Shown here: positions 1 to 8,786 of the stretch, piece after piece
Layout: each line of letters opens with the position of its first letter
How positions within the stretch are numbered: the stretch's first letter is position 1
Origin: JACVRW01 sp963751105
Lineage (GTDB): Bacteria > Actinomycetota > Thermoleophilia > Solirubrobacterales > Thermoleophilaceae
NCBI GenBank assembly: GCA_963751105.1
Contig: CAVVTG010000002.1
Coordinates: 2,170,001 to 2,234,000, forward strand
DNA: 64,000 nucleotides
Reading direction: 5' to 3'
Position numbers and translations under genes: made by a program
The notes under the pieces: generated by a model
What the model saw: only the letters and a program-made list of their open reading frames with translations
Databases searched by the model: none
Told to the model about the DNA's origin: nothing

Positions 1-15
1 GGTGGTCGGTCTTCA

Positions 16-931
16 TCAGCCCGCTCGCGGCTCCAGCCGCTGGATCAGCCGGGCGATCCTCATGATCGCCGGCTCGGCGTGCGGCGCCACGCGCCAGATC
101 CCCTCGGCCAGGGCCAGCCCGGCGAGCAGGTCCATCACGTAGTGCTCGCCGAGATAGACGAGGCCGAAGCCGAGGGTCAGCGAATAGGCCCAGCCGAGCT
201 GCGGCGTGACCGGGCCCTACCTGGGACAGCAAGCGCGTTGCCATGACTGACGTACCGAAGTGGAGGGAGGGCATGGCGGCAAAGGGGTTGCCCTGAAGAG
301 AACTGTAGAGCGGGTTCCAGAGACGTCGCCAGAAGCGCTCGCCCGCCTCGGCCATGATGCGCCGCACCGGGGCCATGTTGCCGTTCTCGCCCGCCCACCA
401 GGGCGGCGCCGTGGGCACGGTCCAGTAGACGACGCAGCCCAGGTCGAAGCAGGCGGACATCATGACCGCCGAGCGAGGGTAGGTGTCGCGGTGCCTGATC
501 AGCAGGTAGGCCAGCGTGCTCTGCGGCACGAGGAACCAGACCCAGTGCACCGCCGAGAGGCCGTAGTCGAGGGCTCGCACCCGGCCGGGGCGGCCGAGCG
601 AACGTTGCAGGCGGATCGTGGGCGGGGTGCCGAGGCCGACGGCCGTGTCGAAGCGGATCGGGTAGTCGACCTTCAGCCGGCGCAGCAGCGCATCCGGGTC
701 GTCGTCGGGCATGTCGAAGTGCGCGAAGTACGCCCACATCTGGAGGGCGTAGATGGATGCGTCGCGCAAGGGGGTGCGGGGCGCGGCCAGCGCGAGCGCG
801 ACCGGGGCCGGCCACGACAGCGCCGACACCACAGGGGCCCGGAGCCTCAGGCGGTGCCGGACCAGCGGCGTGGCGACGCCGACCACCACCACACCCCACG
901 CGATCGTTCGCAGGGCGCGAGTGCTTCTCAA
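16..931 (-). pseudogene. PAP2-family membrane phosphatase, frameshifted
   Basis: Conceptual translation on the minus strand gives a multi-pass membrane protein of the PAP2_3 / inositol-phosphotransferase type, likely a lipid phosphatase or phosphotransferase. The signature AAMPSLHFG lies near 255-285, and the later GEHYVMDLLAG, with the second catalytic His, lies near 125-155. The frame breaks in the run gggccc at 212-217: upstream reads ...LLSQVGP and downstream resumes one base out as GPVTPQLGWAYSLTLG. Removing a single G restores one open frame ending at 16-18. The N-terminus is unclear; a TTG at 929-931 is one option. It is either a real one-base insertion or a sequencing error in a homopolymer. 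It runs divergently from the LPXTG gene. Confidence 0.75.
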
Positions 932-1009
932 GCGGCTGAGGATATCCCTCTCGGCAAGGGACCGTGCACGGTCAAGGAACCCCGCGGAAGGGAGCGAAAT
1001 GCCTCCGCA

Positions 1010-1565
1010 ATGACCTTCTCGCGCCTCCCGCTCGTCCCGCTCGTCCTCTTCGTGCTGCTCGTGCCCGCCGGCACGGCGCTGTCCGCACCGGCTGATTCCA
1101 GCGTCGCCGCCGGCAGCGGCGGCGCGCTCCGCCGGCCCGCCGCTGCAGTCGCGTGGCGGCGGCAGCGTGGCGCCGGCCGCGACCGAGGCGGGGTCGCCCT
1201 CCGAGGCCGGGAACTCCGGAGAGGCGGGTGCGCGCGGGCGCGCGTCGCAGGAGGAGGAGCCCACCGCCCCGGGCGGTGGCGAGCAGGATTCCGGCGGCGG
1301 CGAGGGCGGCACCGATCAGGGTGGCGAGGAGCAGCCCGCGAATCCCGACGAGCCCGTCGAAGAGCCGTCGGACGACGGCGCCACCGCTCCCGCCGGCGAC
1401 ACCCCCGACGGCGGCGGCGAGGCAGCGGCCACCGACTCGGGCTACGCCTTCCTGCCGTCCACCGGCCTCGAGGTGGCCACGCTCGCGGTGATCGGTCTCG
1501 GCCTGCTGATGCTCGGGAGCGCGCTGTTCCCGCGGCGGCGCGTGGCCGCCGGCAGCCGCCGCTAG
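1010..1565 (+). pseudogene. LPXTG-anchored surface protein, probable frameshift
   Basis: The 3' part (from about 1120) encodes a Gly/Glu/Pro/Thr-rich low-complexity stalk ending in LPSTG, a hydrophobic segment of about 20 residues and an Arg-rich tail, which is a classic sortase sorting signal. The 5' part, starting at ATG 1010, encodes a clear signal peptide (Leu/Val-rich core, ALSA cleavage region). The two parts are in different frames with no stop near the switch, so a one- or two-base indel around 1100-1150 is the simplest reading. A purine-rich GGAAGGGAG lies at 986-994, which fits a start at ATG 999 better than at 1010; from 999 the frame stops after four codons. No sortase gene lies in the window. 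The product is probably a wall-anchored spacer or adhesin of unknown ligand. Confidence 0.65.
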
Positions 1566-3373
1566 GCGTTTGCGTCTTCGGCGATCTCGCCGTCCACGCC
1601 CAGCGGCGACGACGGCGGGACGGACGGCGCGGCGGGATCCTCGATCGGGCCGGGCATCAGCTCCTCCGGCGACGGTATCTCGATGCCCAGCACCTTCATG
1701 CGCCGCTTGAGCGTGCGGTAGGCGTACCCGTAGATCTGGCGCGAGGTGTACCCGTAGGACACGTAGTCGCTCACGTCCTCCACGTAGGGCGGCGCGAACA
1801 CGTGGGCCGCGCGCGGCACCAGGTCGAGCACGACCCGCTCGACGGTGGCCCGGTGACGGGGATCGTCGTCGATGGCGTCGCGCAGAAAGCGCACACCGAA
1901 GGCCACGTGGCGATGCTCGTCGCGCTCGACCAGGCCGAAGCCCTCGCAGAAGCCCGGATACATGCCGTGCTCCACGAAGTAGTCGCGGATCAGGGTCTGG
2001 CCGGTGACGGCGAGAAAGCCCTCCACCACCATGTGGTAGATCGTGATGCCCTCCACGAACAGGTCGAGGTCGTTCGGCTTGGCCTGGATGCGCTGGGCGA
2101 CGTCCCGCAGACCGTCGTTGAACACATCTCGCCACGGCTCGAGCAGCACCTGCTCGACCTCGCGCATGCGGCCGCGCAGGTTCTCGGACGACAGGCACAT
2201 GACCTCGGCGCCGAAGCGGTCGAAGAACGCAGCGTGGCGCGCCTCGTCCACGAGCTGAGTGGCGAGGAACAGCTCGATCTCGCCGGTCGGGGCGGCCTGG
2301 AGGAACGGCGCCAGGTCGGCCGTCACGCGCTCCTCGCCGACGTAGAAGGAGCCGAGGCTCCACATCGTGCTCTCCTGTGCCTCGCGCGGCGACACCACCC
2401 AGTGCTCCCGGTCGGTGCTGAAGTCGAGCTCGCTGGCTCGCCAGTTCTGACGTTCCCAGAGCGCGTACAGCTGCCGGTAGTCGAGCAGGCCATGACCGTT
2501 CTTGGCCGACGGACCCCCATCGCCACCGGGATCGCCTTGAGCCGGCTGCGCGCCGTTGGCCGCGTACAGGCCCGCGCGGCGGTCCTGCACCTCGCGCTGG
2601 CGCGCCTCGCGCTCGATCTCCTCATCGTCCTGACCCTGCGAGCGCGCGATCCAGCGCCCGACGAGGGTCAGCTTGTGGAGCTCGCCCTCGATCGTGGTCA
2701 GCTGCCGCTGCATCGCCTCGGAGGGAGACACCTGCCCGGCGGCGATCTGCTGGTACGAGTCGAGCGAGACGGTGGCCGTGCCGGCGACGTCGTGGTCGGG
2801 CGGCGGTTCGGCCGTGACCTCGAGCGGGCGCCCGTCGCGGGCACGGAGGTACCACTCGCCGCCCCCGTCACCCGTGACCAGATGGCGCACCGTGAAATCG
2901 TGACCCCGCGTCCAGGCGGGGTCCACCAGATAGGGAAGCGAGCGGTAGAGCACGTCCGGCTCGAGCCCGGAGCCCGAGCCGGCGGCGTCGGACATCGAGA
3001 GCTCCGCGCCGGCCATGTGGCGCAGCCGCAGCGCCCTGCGGCGCTTGCCTCGGATCCGCACCCGGCCCGACAGCATCAGCCGAAGCGGCCGGGCCGCCCC
3101 GGTCACCAGCTCCACCAGCGTGGCGGGCTCGGTCCAGAGGTTGAACTCCGGCTCGCCCTTCCCGTTGTCGGCCGCGGAGCCCGGCTCCTCGACGGTGGCC
3201 TTCCCGCCGGAGACCGACACCCGGCGTCGTCCGACGTTGTGGACGTCGAGCACCCAGTCGAGCTCTCCCGGTATCCGCGACGCCGCCACCGGAAGGGCCA
3301 TCAGAACCAGGCGGGCGGCGAGCTCCGGGTCGCCCGCGGCAATTCGGCGCAGAGCGTCCTGCGAGTCGCTCAT
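1562..3373 (-). CDS. Tandem SCP2 domain - R2lox-like diiron protein fusion
   Basis: A 603-residue protein with two regions. Residues about 30-245 look like two SCP2 sterol-carrier-like domains (FNLWTEPATLVELV, then DVLYRSLPYLVDPAWTRG ... VEGELHKLTLVGRW). After a charged linker, residues about 300-560 form a ferritin-like ribonucleotide-reductase R2/R2lox-type fold with the diiron pattern: a helix with E365/E367, E377-x-x-H380 (DEARH), a Glu in EGITIYHMVVEG, and E486-x-x-H489 (DEHRH). It is therefore a candidate Mn/Fe or diiron oxidase acting on a lipid-like ligand held by the SCP2 part; that role is inference. Its ATG overlaps the stop of the upstream MBL hydrolase by one base (TGATG), implying coupling. 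Confidence 0.75.
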   Translation of the reverse strand: MSDSQDALRRIAAGDPELAARLVLMALPVAASRIPGELDWVLDVHNVGRRRVSVSGGKATVEEPGSAADNGKGEPEFNLWTEPATLVELVTGAARPLRLMLSGRVRIRGKRRRALRLRHMAGAELSMSDAAGSGSGLEPDVLYRSLPYLVDPAWTRGHDFTVRHLVTGDGGGEWYLRARDGRPLEVTAEPPPDHDVAGTATVSLDSYQQIAAGQVSPSEAMQRQLTTIEGELHKLTLVGRWIARSQGQDDEEIEREARQREVQDRRAGLYAANGAQPAQGDPGGDGGPSAKNGHGLLDYRQLYALWERQNWRASELDFSTDREHWVVSPREAQESTMWSLGSFYVGEERVTADLAPFLQAAPTGEIELFLATQLVDEARHAAFFDRFGAEVMCLSSENLRGRMREVEQVLLEPWRDVFNDGLRDVAQRIQAKPNDLDLFVEGITIYHMVVEGFLAVTGQTLIRDYFVEHGMYPGFCEGFGLVERDEHRHVAFGVRFLRDAIDDDPRHRATVERVVLDLVPRAAHVFAPPYVEDVSDYVSYGYTSRQIYGYAYRTLKRRMKVLGIEIPSPEELMPGPIEDPAAPSVPPSSPLGVDGEIAEDANA

Positions 3374-4023
3374 CAGCCCGACCTCTCCATGATCCGCACC
3401 TCCACGTTGGCCCGCTCAGCGAAGGTACGCGCGTCGTCCTCGCCGCCGATGTGCTCGCCCCAGTGCATCGGCACGGCCAGGCGCGGCTGGATGCGCCGGG
3501 CCGCCTCGGCCGCCTCCTGAGCGGTCATCACGTAGACCCCGCTGACCGGAAGGAGGGCCACGTCCACACCGGTCACGCTGTCCATCTCGGGGATGACGTC
3601 GGTGTCGCCGGAATGGTAAAGACGCTCCCCGCGGACGTTGACCTCAAAACCCACCCAGCCCGCGTCACGCGGATGGAAGGGGTTGCCCTCGGCGTCGCGC
3701 TTGGAAGTGTTGTAGGCGGCCACGGCCGCAACGTGCACGCCGCGCACGATCTCCTCGTCGAGCACCTCGCCCGGGGCGATCGAGTGGACCTGCCCGGTCA
3801 CGCGCTCCGCCACGGCCGCCGGGCCCACCAGCCAGGTCTCGCGTTTGCGCAGGCGCTCCACGTCCTGGGGCGAGAAGTGGTCGTAGTGTCCATGGGTGAT
3901 CAGGATGAGGTCCGCGGGAGGCGCTCCCTCGGGCACGCGGTACGGATCTATGTAGACGACCGATCGCCCGACGCGGATGCGAAAGGCCGAGTGGCCGAGC
4001 CATTCGAGTGTGTCGAGGAGCAC
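3373..4023 (-). CDS. UlaG-like MBL-fold metal-dependent hydrolase
   Basis: A 216-residue metallo-beta-lactamase-fold protein. The metal motif THGHYDH is near residue 47, followed by YHSGDTD and the late MHWGEH, the arrangement seen in UlaG/YtkL-type hydrolases. The substrate cannot be deduced. The start is placed at GTG 4021-4023, directly before LLDTLEWLGHSAF, where homologues begin. The same frame stays open to 5061 but reads as a shadow there. The tail of the EamA frame overlaps this start by about 75 bases. The stop overlaps the start of the SCP2-diiron gene, suggesting one transcript. Confidence 0.8.
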   Translation of the reverse strand: MLLDTLEWLGHSAFRIRVGRSVVYIDPYRVPEGAPPADLILITHGHYDHFSPQDVERLRKRETWLVGPAAVAERVTGQVHSIAPGEVLDEEIVRGVHVAAVAAYNTSKRDAEGNPFHPRDAGWVGFEVNVRGERLYHSGDTDVIPEMDSVTGVDVALLPVSGVYVMTAQEAAEAARRIQPRLAVPMHWGEHIGGEDDARTFAERANVEVRIMERSG

Positions 4024-4928
4024 CTTTGCACAGGTTGGCAGGCCGAGGCTCCATATGGAGCTGGTGCGTTTCGCCGCGGGCTCGCCCGCACTCCGAGCGT
4101 TATCCCGGCCACCACCACGAGAACGGCGGCCAGCCGCGCGGGCGAGAGCTCGGCCACCCCGAGTAGCGCCGCGCAGGCCAACGCGCTCACCGGCAGGACG
4201 CCCGAGAAGAGCCCGGCGCGCTCCACACCGAGGAGCCCGACGGCCGAGTACCAGCAGACGAACCCGCCGGTGGTCACCGCCGCGCCCAGGTAGGCGATGG
4301 CGGTGAGTTCGGCCGTGGTGGGGACGACCAGACCCGGGCCCCCTTCGACCAAGCTCCACAGCGCCAGCAGCGGAAGCGCGAACAAGCAGGCGTAGGCCGA
4401 CACGACCAGCGGGCCCAGCCGGGCCAGGTGCGGAGACGCCAGCAGCGAGAAGGACGCCTCGCAGGCCAGGGCCCCGAGCGCGAGCCCCAGGCCGAGCATG
4501 GTGATGCCGCCGTCCGCCCACTGCACGCCCGCGGCCCCCACTGACACCACGAGCCCGGCCAGCAGCACGCGTCCACTCAGCGGCCGGCGCTCGAGCAGCG
4601 GCGCGGCCACGGCCAGCACCACCGGCACGCAGCCGATGATCACGCCGACGGTGGCGGGGTCGGTCTCGCGCACGCCCTCGATCACGAACAGGTTGAAGGC
4701 CACCAGGCCGGTGGCCGCGAGACCCGCCAGGCCCGCGGTCTCCCGTCGGGTCAGCCGCGGCAGTCGCCCGCGAGCAAGCGCGAGCAGGATCGCCGCGGCG
4801 ATCAGGTAGCGCAGGAACTGGCCATCGGGCACGGGGTAGCCCTCGAGCACGTCCGAAGCGGCCACGAGCGAGCCCACCAGCGCCAGCGCCAGGGTGGCCA
4901 ACAGGCCTCCGCGGAGGGTGGGGCTCAA
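3948..4928 (-). CDS. EamA/DMT-family transporter
   Basis: About ten hydrophobic segments in two repeats of five, typical of the EamA (DUF6) drug/metabolite transporter superfamily at around 300 residues. The start is placed at TTG 4926-4928, which overlaps the LysE stop (TTGA). That yields 326 residues beginning just before the first membrane segment (LLATLALALVGSLVAASDV). The C-terminal extension of about 45 residues (from ASPRRNAPAPYG) is hydrophilic and overlaps the next gene by about 75 bases, so a late indel or a natural long overlap is possible. Likely an exporter of amino acids or metabolites, paired with the adjacent LysE exporter. Confidence 0.75.
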   Translation of the reverse strand: MSPTLRGGLLATLALALVGSLVAASDVLEGYPVPDGQFLRYLIAAAILLALARGRLPRLTRRETAGLAGLAATGLVAFNLFVIEGVRETDPATVGVIIGCVPVVLAVAAPLLERRPLSGRVLLAGLVVSVGAAGVQWADGGITMLGLGLALGALACEASFSLLASPHLARLGPLVVSAYACLFALPLLALWSLVEGGPGLVVPTTAELTAIAYLGAAVTTGGFVCWYSAVGLLGVERAGLFSGVLPVSALACAALLGVAELSPARLAAVLVVVAGITLGVRASPRRNAPAPYGASACQPVQRCSSTHSNGSATRPFASASGDRSST

Positions 4929-5560
4929 GAACCGCGCCGGCTTCCGGCCAGCGCCACCGCGGCCAGGGCGATGTACACGCCGCCCGTAGCCCAGCGCCGG
5001 CGGCGCTCCAGCACGGCGCTGCCGCGCACCCAGGCCCCGAGGGAGCCGGCGGCCAGGGCATAGAGCAGGTCCACCGCCAACCCGATGACCATCAGCAGGA
5101 GCCCGAGGGTCAGTACCTGGAGCCAGGCCTGGCCGGCGTTCGGGTCGACGAACTGGGGCAGGAACGCGAGGAAGAAGAGAGCGACCTTCGGGTTCAGCAG
5201 GTTGACCACGAAGCCCTCGGCGTACACCCGCCGCGCCGGCACGTCTGCCCGGGCCTCGCCCGGCGTGCCGGCGTCGCGCGCGAGCAGGGTGCGCACGCCG
5301 AGGTAGAGCAGGTAGGCGGCCCCGGCGTACTTGACGATGTTGAAGGCGGTGGCCGAGGAGGCCAGGGCAGCGGACAACCCAACGGCGGCGGCCGCGACGT
5401 GCACGAGCGTGGCCGTCTCCACCCCGAAGGCGGAGGCCAAACCCGCCGCGCGACCCTGATCGATGCTGCGGGTGACGATGTAGATCAGGTTCGGGCCGGG
5501 AACGGCAACGAGCACGAGGGCGCTGACGGCAAAGAGGGCGAGGGTGGCCGGCTCGGGCAT
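4925..5560 (-). CDS. LysE/RhtB-family amino-acid exporter
   Basis: A 211-residue protein with about six membrane segments. The N-terminal VAVPGPNLIYIVTRSIDQGR and the central GFVVNLLNPKVALFFLAFLPQF are hallmark LysE/RhtB motifs. It should export a small amino acid or derivative at the cytoplasmic membrane. ATG 5558-5560 is the preferred start; a GTG three codons upstream is an alternative. It is divergent from the MocR-type regulator, a very common arrangement in which the regulator controls the exporter, and the short shared leader holds the candidate operator repeats. Confidence 0.88.
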   Translation of the reverse strand: MPEPATLALFAVSALVLVAVPGPNLIYIVTRSIDQGRAAGLASAFGVETATLVHVAAAAVGLSAALASSATAFNIVKYAGAAYLLYLGVRTLLARDAGTPGEARADVPARRVYAEGFVVNLLNPKVALFFLAFLPQFVDPNAGQAWLQVLTLGLLLMVIGLAVDLLYALAAGSLGAWVRGSAVLERRRRWATGGVYIALAAVALAGSRRGS

Positions 5561-5596
5561 CACAGCCACCGTATGATCGAAGTGGTCCGCCTGGAA

Positions 5597-5628
5597 GTAC
5601 CAGTCGTCTCGTCCGATCGTGTACCAGT
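5597..5628. promoter_or_regulatory. Candidate MocR operator: direct repeats GTACCAGT
   Basis: Two perfect direct copies of GTACCAGT lie at 5597-5604 and 5621-5628, 24 bp start to start, in the leader between the divergent exporter and MocR-type genes. GabR, the best studied MocR regulator, binds direct ATACCA repeats, so the half-site resembles a family operator. Both copies fall inside the frame if translation starts at ATG 5573, which argues for the GTG at 5633 as the real start. Function is inferred. Confidence 0.5.
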
Positions 5629-5632
5629 TCTC

Positions 5633-7021
5633 GTGACCCAGCTCGACCTGCTCCTGACCCTGAACCGCTGCCTCCCCTCCCTGCGCGTGCAGATCGAGGA
5701 GCAGTTGCGCGACGCCGTGCGGACCGGCCGGCTCGCGCCCGGCAGCGCCCTGCCCTCCACGCGCGGGCTGGCCGAGGAGCTGTCGGTCTCGCGCGGCGTG
5801 GTGGTGGAGGCCTACTCCCAGCTCGTGGCCGAGGGCTACCTCGTGGCTCGCCAGGGCGGTCCGACGCGCGTGGCCTCGGCGGCTGCGGCGGCCACCGCTC
5901 CGGGAGCGCCCGTGCCGGTGGCCGGTCGTGCGCCCCTCTACGACTTTCGGCCCGGGGCGCCTGACGTCTCCCTGTTCCCGCGCGCCGCGTGGCTGGCCTC
6001 GCTGCGTCGCGCGCTGCGCGATGCGCCCGACGCGCGCTTCGACTACGGCGATCCCCGCGGAGCGCCCGAGCTGCGCACGGCGCTGGTGGGCTACCTGGGG
6101 CGCGTCCGCGGGGTGGCCTGCGACTCGGAGCGGGTGATCGTGACATCGGGCATGGCCCAGGGCATGGCCCTGTTCGGCCGGGTGATGGCCGCGCGAGGCG
6201 CCACGGCGATCGCGGTCGAGGATCCGTCGAGCGCGCCCGGGCGACGCCAGCTGGCCTCCACCGGCCTGGAGCCGGTGCCACTACCCGTGGACGGCGATGG
6301 CCTGCGGATCGAGCTGCTGGAGGCCGGCCTCGCCGGCACCTCCCCGAAGGTCGTGCAGGTCACCCCGGCGCATCAGTTTCCGATGGGGGTGGTGCTCTCC
6401 CCCGCACGGCGCGCCGCGCTGCTCGAGTGGGCGGGCCGCTGCGATGGTCTGGTGCTGGAGGACGACTACGACGCCGAGTACCGCTACGACCGCCAGCCGG
6501 TCGGCGCCCTGCAGGGGCTGGCGCCCGAGTGCGTGACCTACGCCGGCTCGGTCTCCAAGACACTGGCGCCCGGCCTCCGGCTGGGCTGGATGGTCGCTCC
6601 CGAGCAGCTGGCATCCGATCTGGTGGCGGCGAAGGAGCGCGACGACCTCGGCACCCCGGTGGTCGAGCAGCTCGCCCTCGCCGACTTCCTCGGCCGCGGC
6701 GAGCTCGACCGCCACCTCCGTCGCACCCGCGCGGTCTACCGCGGCCGCCGCGACGCCCTGGTGGCGGCGCTCGCTCGTCACCTGCCCGAAGCGGAGCCCA
6801 CCGGGGTCGCCGCCGGGCTGCACCTCGTGGCCGAGCTCCCGGAGGCCACCGACGAGACGGCCCTGCTCGACCGCGCCCGCGCGCGGGACGTCGGCCTGGC
6901 CGGGCTGTCCGAGCACGCCGTCGCGCCGGCGCCGCCGGCGCTGCTGCTGGGCTACGGCCGCATCGCGGAGCCGGCGATCGAGGCGGGCGTGCGCGCGCTC
7001 CGAGATAGCCTGCGCACATGA
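5633..7021 (+). CDS. MocR/GabR-type transcriptional regulator (GntR HTH + aminotransferase fold)
   Basis: An N-terminal GntR winged helix (LPSTRGLAEELSVSRGVVVEAYSQL) is followed by a class I aminotransferase-like domain with the PLP lysine region TYAGSVSKTLAPGLRLGW and the DDYDAEYRYD segment. This is the MocR architecture, which uses PLP or an amino acid as effector. Translation from GTG 5633 gives 462 residues and starts right before the conserved QLDLLLTL; ATG 5573 would add 20 residues encoded over the putative operator. It is divergent from the LysE exporter, its likely target. The stop overlaps the start of the downstream crotonase (ATGA). Confidence 0.88.
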   Translation: MTQLDLLLTLNRCLPSLRVQIEEQLRDAVRTGRLAPGSALPSTRGLAEELSVSRGVVVEAYSQLVAEGYLVARQGGPTRVASAAAAATAPGAPVPVAGRAPLYDFRPGAPDVSLFPRAAWLASLRRALRDAPDARFDYGDPRGAPELRTALVGYLGRVRGVACDSERVIVTSGMAQGMALFGRVMAARGATAIAVEDPSSAPGRRQLASTGLEPVPLPVDGDGLRIELLEAGLAGTSPKVVQVTPAHQFPMGVVLSPARRAALLEWAGRCDGLVLEDDYDAEYRYDRQPVGALQGLAPECVTYAGSVSKTLAPGLRLGWMVAPEQLASDLVAAKERDDLGTPVVEQLALADFLGRGELDRHLRRTRAVYRGRRDALVAALARHLPEAEPTGVAAGLHLVAELPEATDETALLDRARARDVGLAGLSEHAVAPAPPALLLGYGRIAEPAIEAGVRALRDSLRT

Positions 7022-7812
7022 GCTACGAGACCGTGATCTGGGAGCTGTCGGACGGCGTCGGGCGCATCACCCTCAACCGCCCGGACTCCCTCAACGCCTG
7101 GACCGAGGAGTTTGGCCGTGAGCTGAAGCAGGTGGTCACCGGGGACGCCGCCGAGCCCGCCGTGCGGGCGGTGCTGGTGACCGGAGCCGGGCGGGGCTTC
7201 TCCTCCGGAGCCGATCTCAAGGCTGGCTTCGATCCCCACCCCGACGACGGGATGCCCGACCTGCGCAAGGAGCTGCACGACGTCTACCACCCGATCATCG
7301 CCGGGGTGCGCCTGCTCGAGAAGCCGGTGATCGCCGCGGTCAACGGGCCGGCGGTGGGCATCGGCGCCTCGCTCGCGCTGGCGTGTGACCTCGTGCTGGC
7401 CGCGGAGTCAGCCTTCTTCGGCCTCGCCTTCGTGAACATCGGGCTCATGCCCGACGGCGGCTCGACGCTCTTCGTGCCGGCCGCGGTGGGCAAGGCCCGC
7501 GCCTTCCAGATGGCGCTCCTGGGCGAGCGCGTGCCCGCCGCACAGGCCCTCGACTGGGGCTTGGTCAACCGGGTGCTTCCGGACGCGGAGCTGCTCCCCG
7601 AGGCCGACGCGCTGGTGGAGCGCATGGCCAAGGGACCCACTCGCTCCTACGCCGGCTCCAAGCGCGCGCTCAACCGGATGCTCTATCCCGACCTCGAGGG
7701 CCAGCTCGATCTCGAGGCCGACCTGCAGCACGAGCTCGCTCGCACCCAGGACTTCCAGGAGGGCGTGGCCGCCTTCGTGGAGAAGCGCGACCCGGCCTTT
7801 CAGGGGGCCTGA
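7018..7812 (+). CDS. Enoyl-CoA hydratase/isomerase (PaaG-like crotonase)
   Basis: A 264-residue crotonase-fold protein. Oxyanion-hole segments are visible (FSSGADLKAG and VNGPAVGIGASLALACD). At the usual catalytic position the loop reads NIGLMPDGGS, with Asp rather than Glu, as in PaaG-type isomerases that act on ring 1,2-epoxyphenylacetyl-CoA or shift double bonds. An isomerase role is therefore more likely than hydration, but the exact acyl-CoA is unknown. It is translationally coupled to the MocR regulator through ATGA. Nothing else of a phenylacetate pathway is in the window. Confidence 0.85.
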   Translation: MSYETVIWELSDGVGRITLNRPDSLNAWTEEFGRELKQVVTGDAAEPAVRAVLVTGAGRGFSSGADLKAGFDPHPDDGMPDLRKELHDVYHPIIAGVRLLEKPVIAAVNGPAVGIGASLALACDLVLAAESAFFGLAFVNIGLMPDGGSTLFVPAAVGKARAFQMALLGERVPAAQALDWGLVNRVLPDAELLPEADALVERMAKGPTRSYAGSKRALNRMLYPDLEGQLDLEADLQHELARTQDFQEGVAAFVEKRDPAFQGA

Positions 7813-7898
7813 GCGCGCCCCGGCGCCACTCCCTAGTGGCGAACCGCCCAATTTCGGGGCATACGGCACGAAGTGGAGCCCTCGTCCGGGCCGCGGAT

Positions 7899-8786
7899 AT
7901 GATCACCCGCGCCTTGCTCGGGCGCCGTTCTCACCTTGGTCTGACCGCCACGTTCGCCGTGGCCATCCTGGCCATGCTCGTGTTCGCGCCGGGCGCCCTG
8001 GCGGACGCCTTCACGCCCGAGTCGGGCGGCTCTCAGAACGCCGACGACATCGACACGCTCTACAAGATCACGCTCTACATCGGGATCGTGATCTTCCTGG
8101 GCGTCGAGGGGACGCTGCTCTATTCGCTGGTCAAGTACCGCGCGCGACGCGGCGGCCCCGAGCCGGAGCAGATCCACGGCAACACGCCGCTCGAGATCGG
8201 CTGGACGATCGGGGCCGCGCTCATCCTCGTGGTGCTCACGGTGGTGACGTTCGTGTACCTGCCCGACATCGAGAACCCGCCGGCCTCGGGGCCCGACGGC
8301 CTGCGCGCCGACCGCTCCTTCTTCGCGTCGATCGACCAGCCCGCGCCGCCCCGCGACGGCGGTCCGATCCTGCGCCTCGAGGTCAACGGCCAGCAGTACC
8401 TCTGGCGCTACGACTACGGCGGGGGCGATCAGCTGTACGCCTACTACGAGATGGTGGTGCCCACCGACACGACGGTCGTGCTCGAGGTCACGTCATCCGA
8501 CGTGCAGCACTCCTGGTGGATCCCCAAGCTCGGCGGCAAGGTCGACGCCGTGCCCGGACACACCAACGAGACCTGGTTCAAGATCCCGGCGGGCCGGGAG
8601 GGCACCTACTTCGGGCAGTGCGCCGAGCTATGCGGGGCCAACCACGCGGACATGCGCGCGCAGGTACGCGCCGTGACCCCAAACGAGTTCGAGACCTGGG
8701 CCGAGCGCACGCGTGAGGAGCTCTCGACCTCGACTGAGGACCTGGCCGAGCAGCGCCAGCGGCGCGAGGGGAGCGAGGACGAGTAG
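7899..8786 (+). CDS. coxB: Cytochrome c oxidase subunit II (first oxidase)
   Basis: A 295-residue subunit II: an N-terminal signal or membrane segment, a two-helix hairpin (YKITLYIGIVIFLGVEG and TIGAALILVVLTVVTFVYL), and a periplasmic-face cupredoxin domain. The CuA site is complete: an upstream His in DVQHSWW, then CAELCGANHADM providing two Cys, Glu, His and Met. ATG 7899 puts the signal sequence at the N-terminus; an upstream in-frame GTG at 7836 is less likely. It lacks the fused cytochrome c found in the second subunit II of this window. The stop TAG overlaps the GTG start of ctaD. Confidence 0.95.
   Translation: MITRALLGRRSHLGLTATFAVAILAMLVFAPGALADAFTPESGGSQNADDIDTLYKITLYIGIVIFLGVEGTLLYSLVKYRARRGGPEPEQIHGNTPLEIGWTIGAALILVVLTVVTFVYLPDIENPPASGPDGLRADRSFFASIDQPAPPRDGGPILRLEVNGQQYLWRYDYGGGDQLYAYYEMVVPTDTTVVLEVTSSDVQHSWWIPKLGGKVDAVPGHTNETWFKIPAGREGTYFGQCAELCGANHADMRAQVRAVTPNEFETWAERTREELSTSTEDLAEQRQRREGSEDE

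Noticed and set aside
260..3520. A 1086-codon open frame on the plus strand
   Set aside because: It is an antisense shadow of the diiron fusion gene: high-GC third positions keep the opposite frame open. Only its short stretch from 1010 (signal peptide) looks real.
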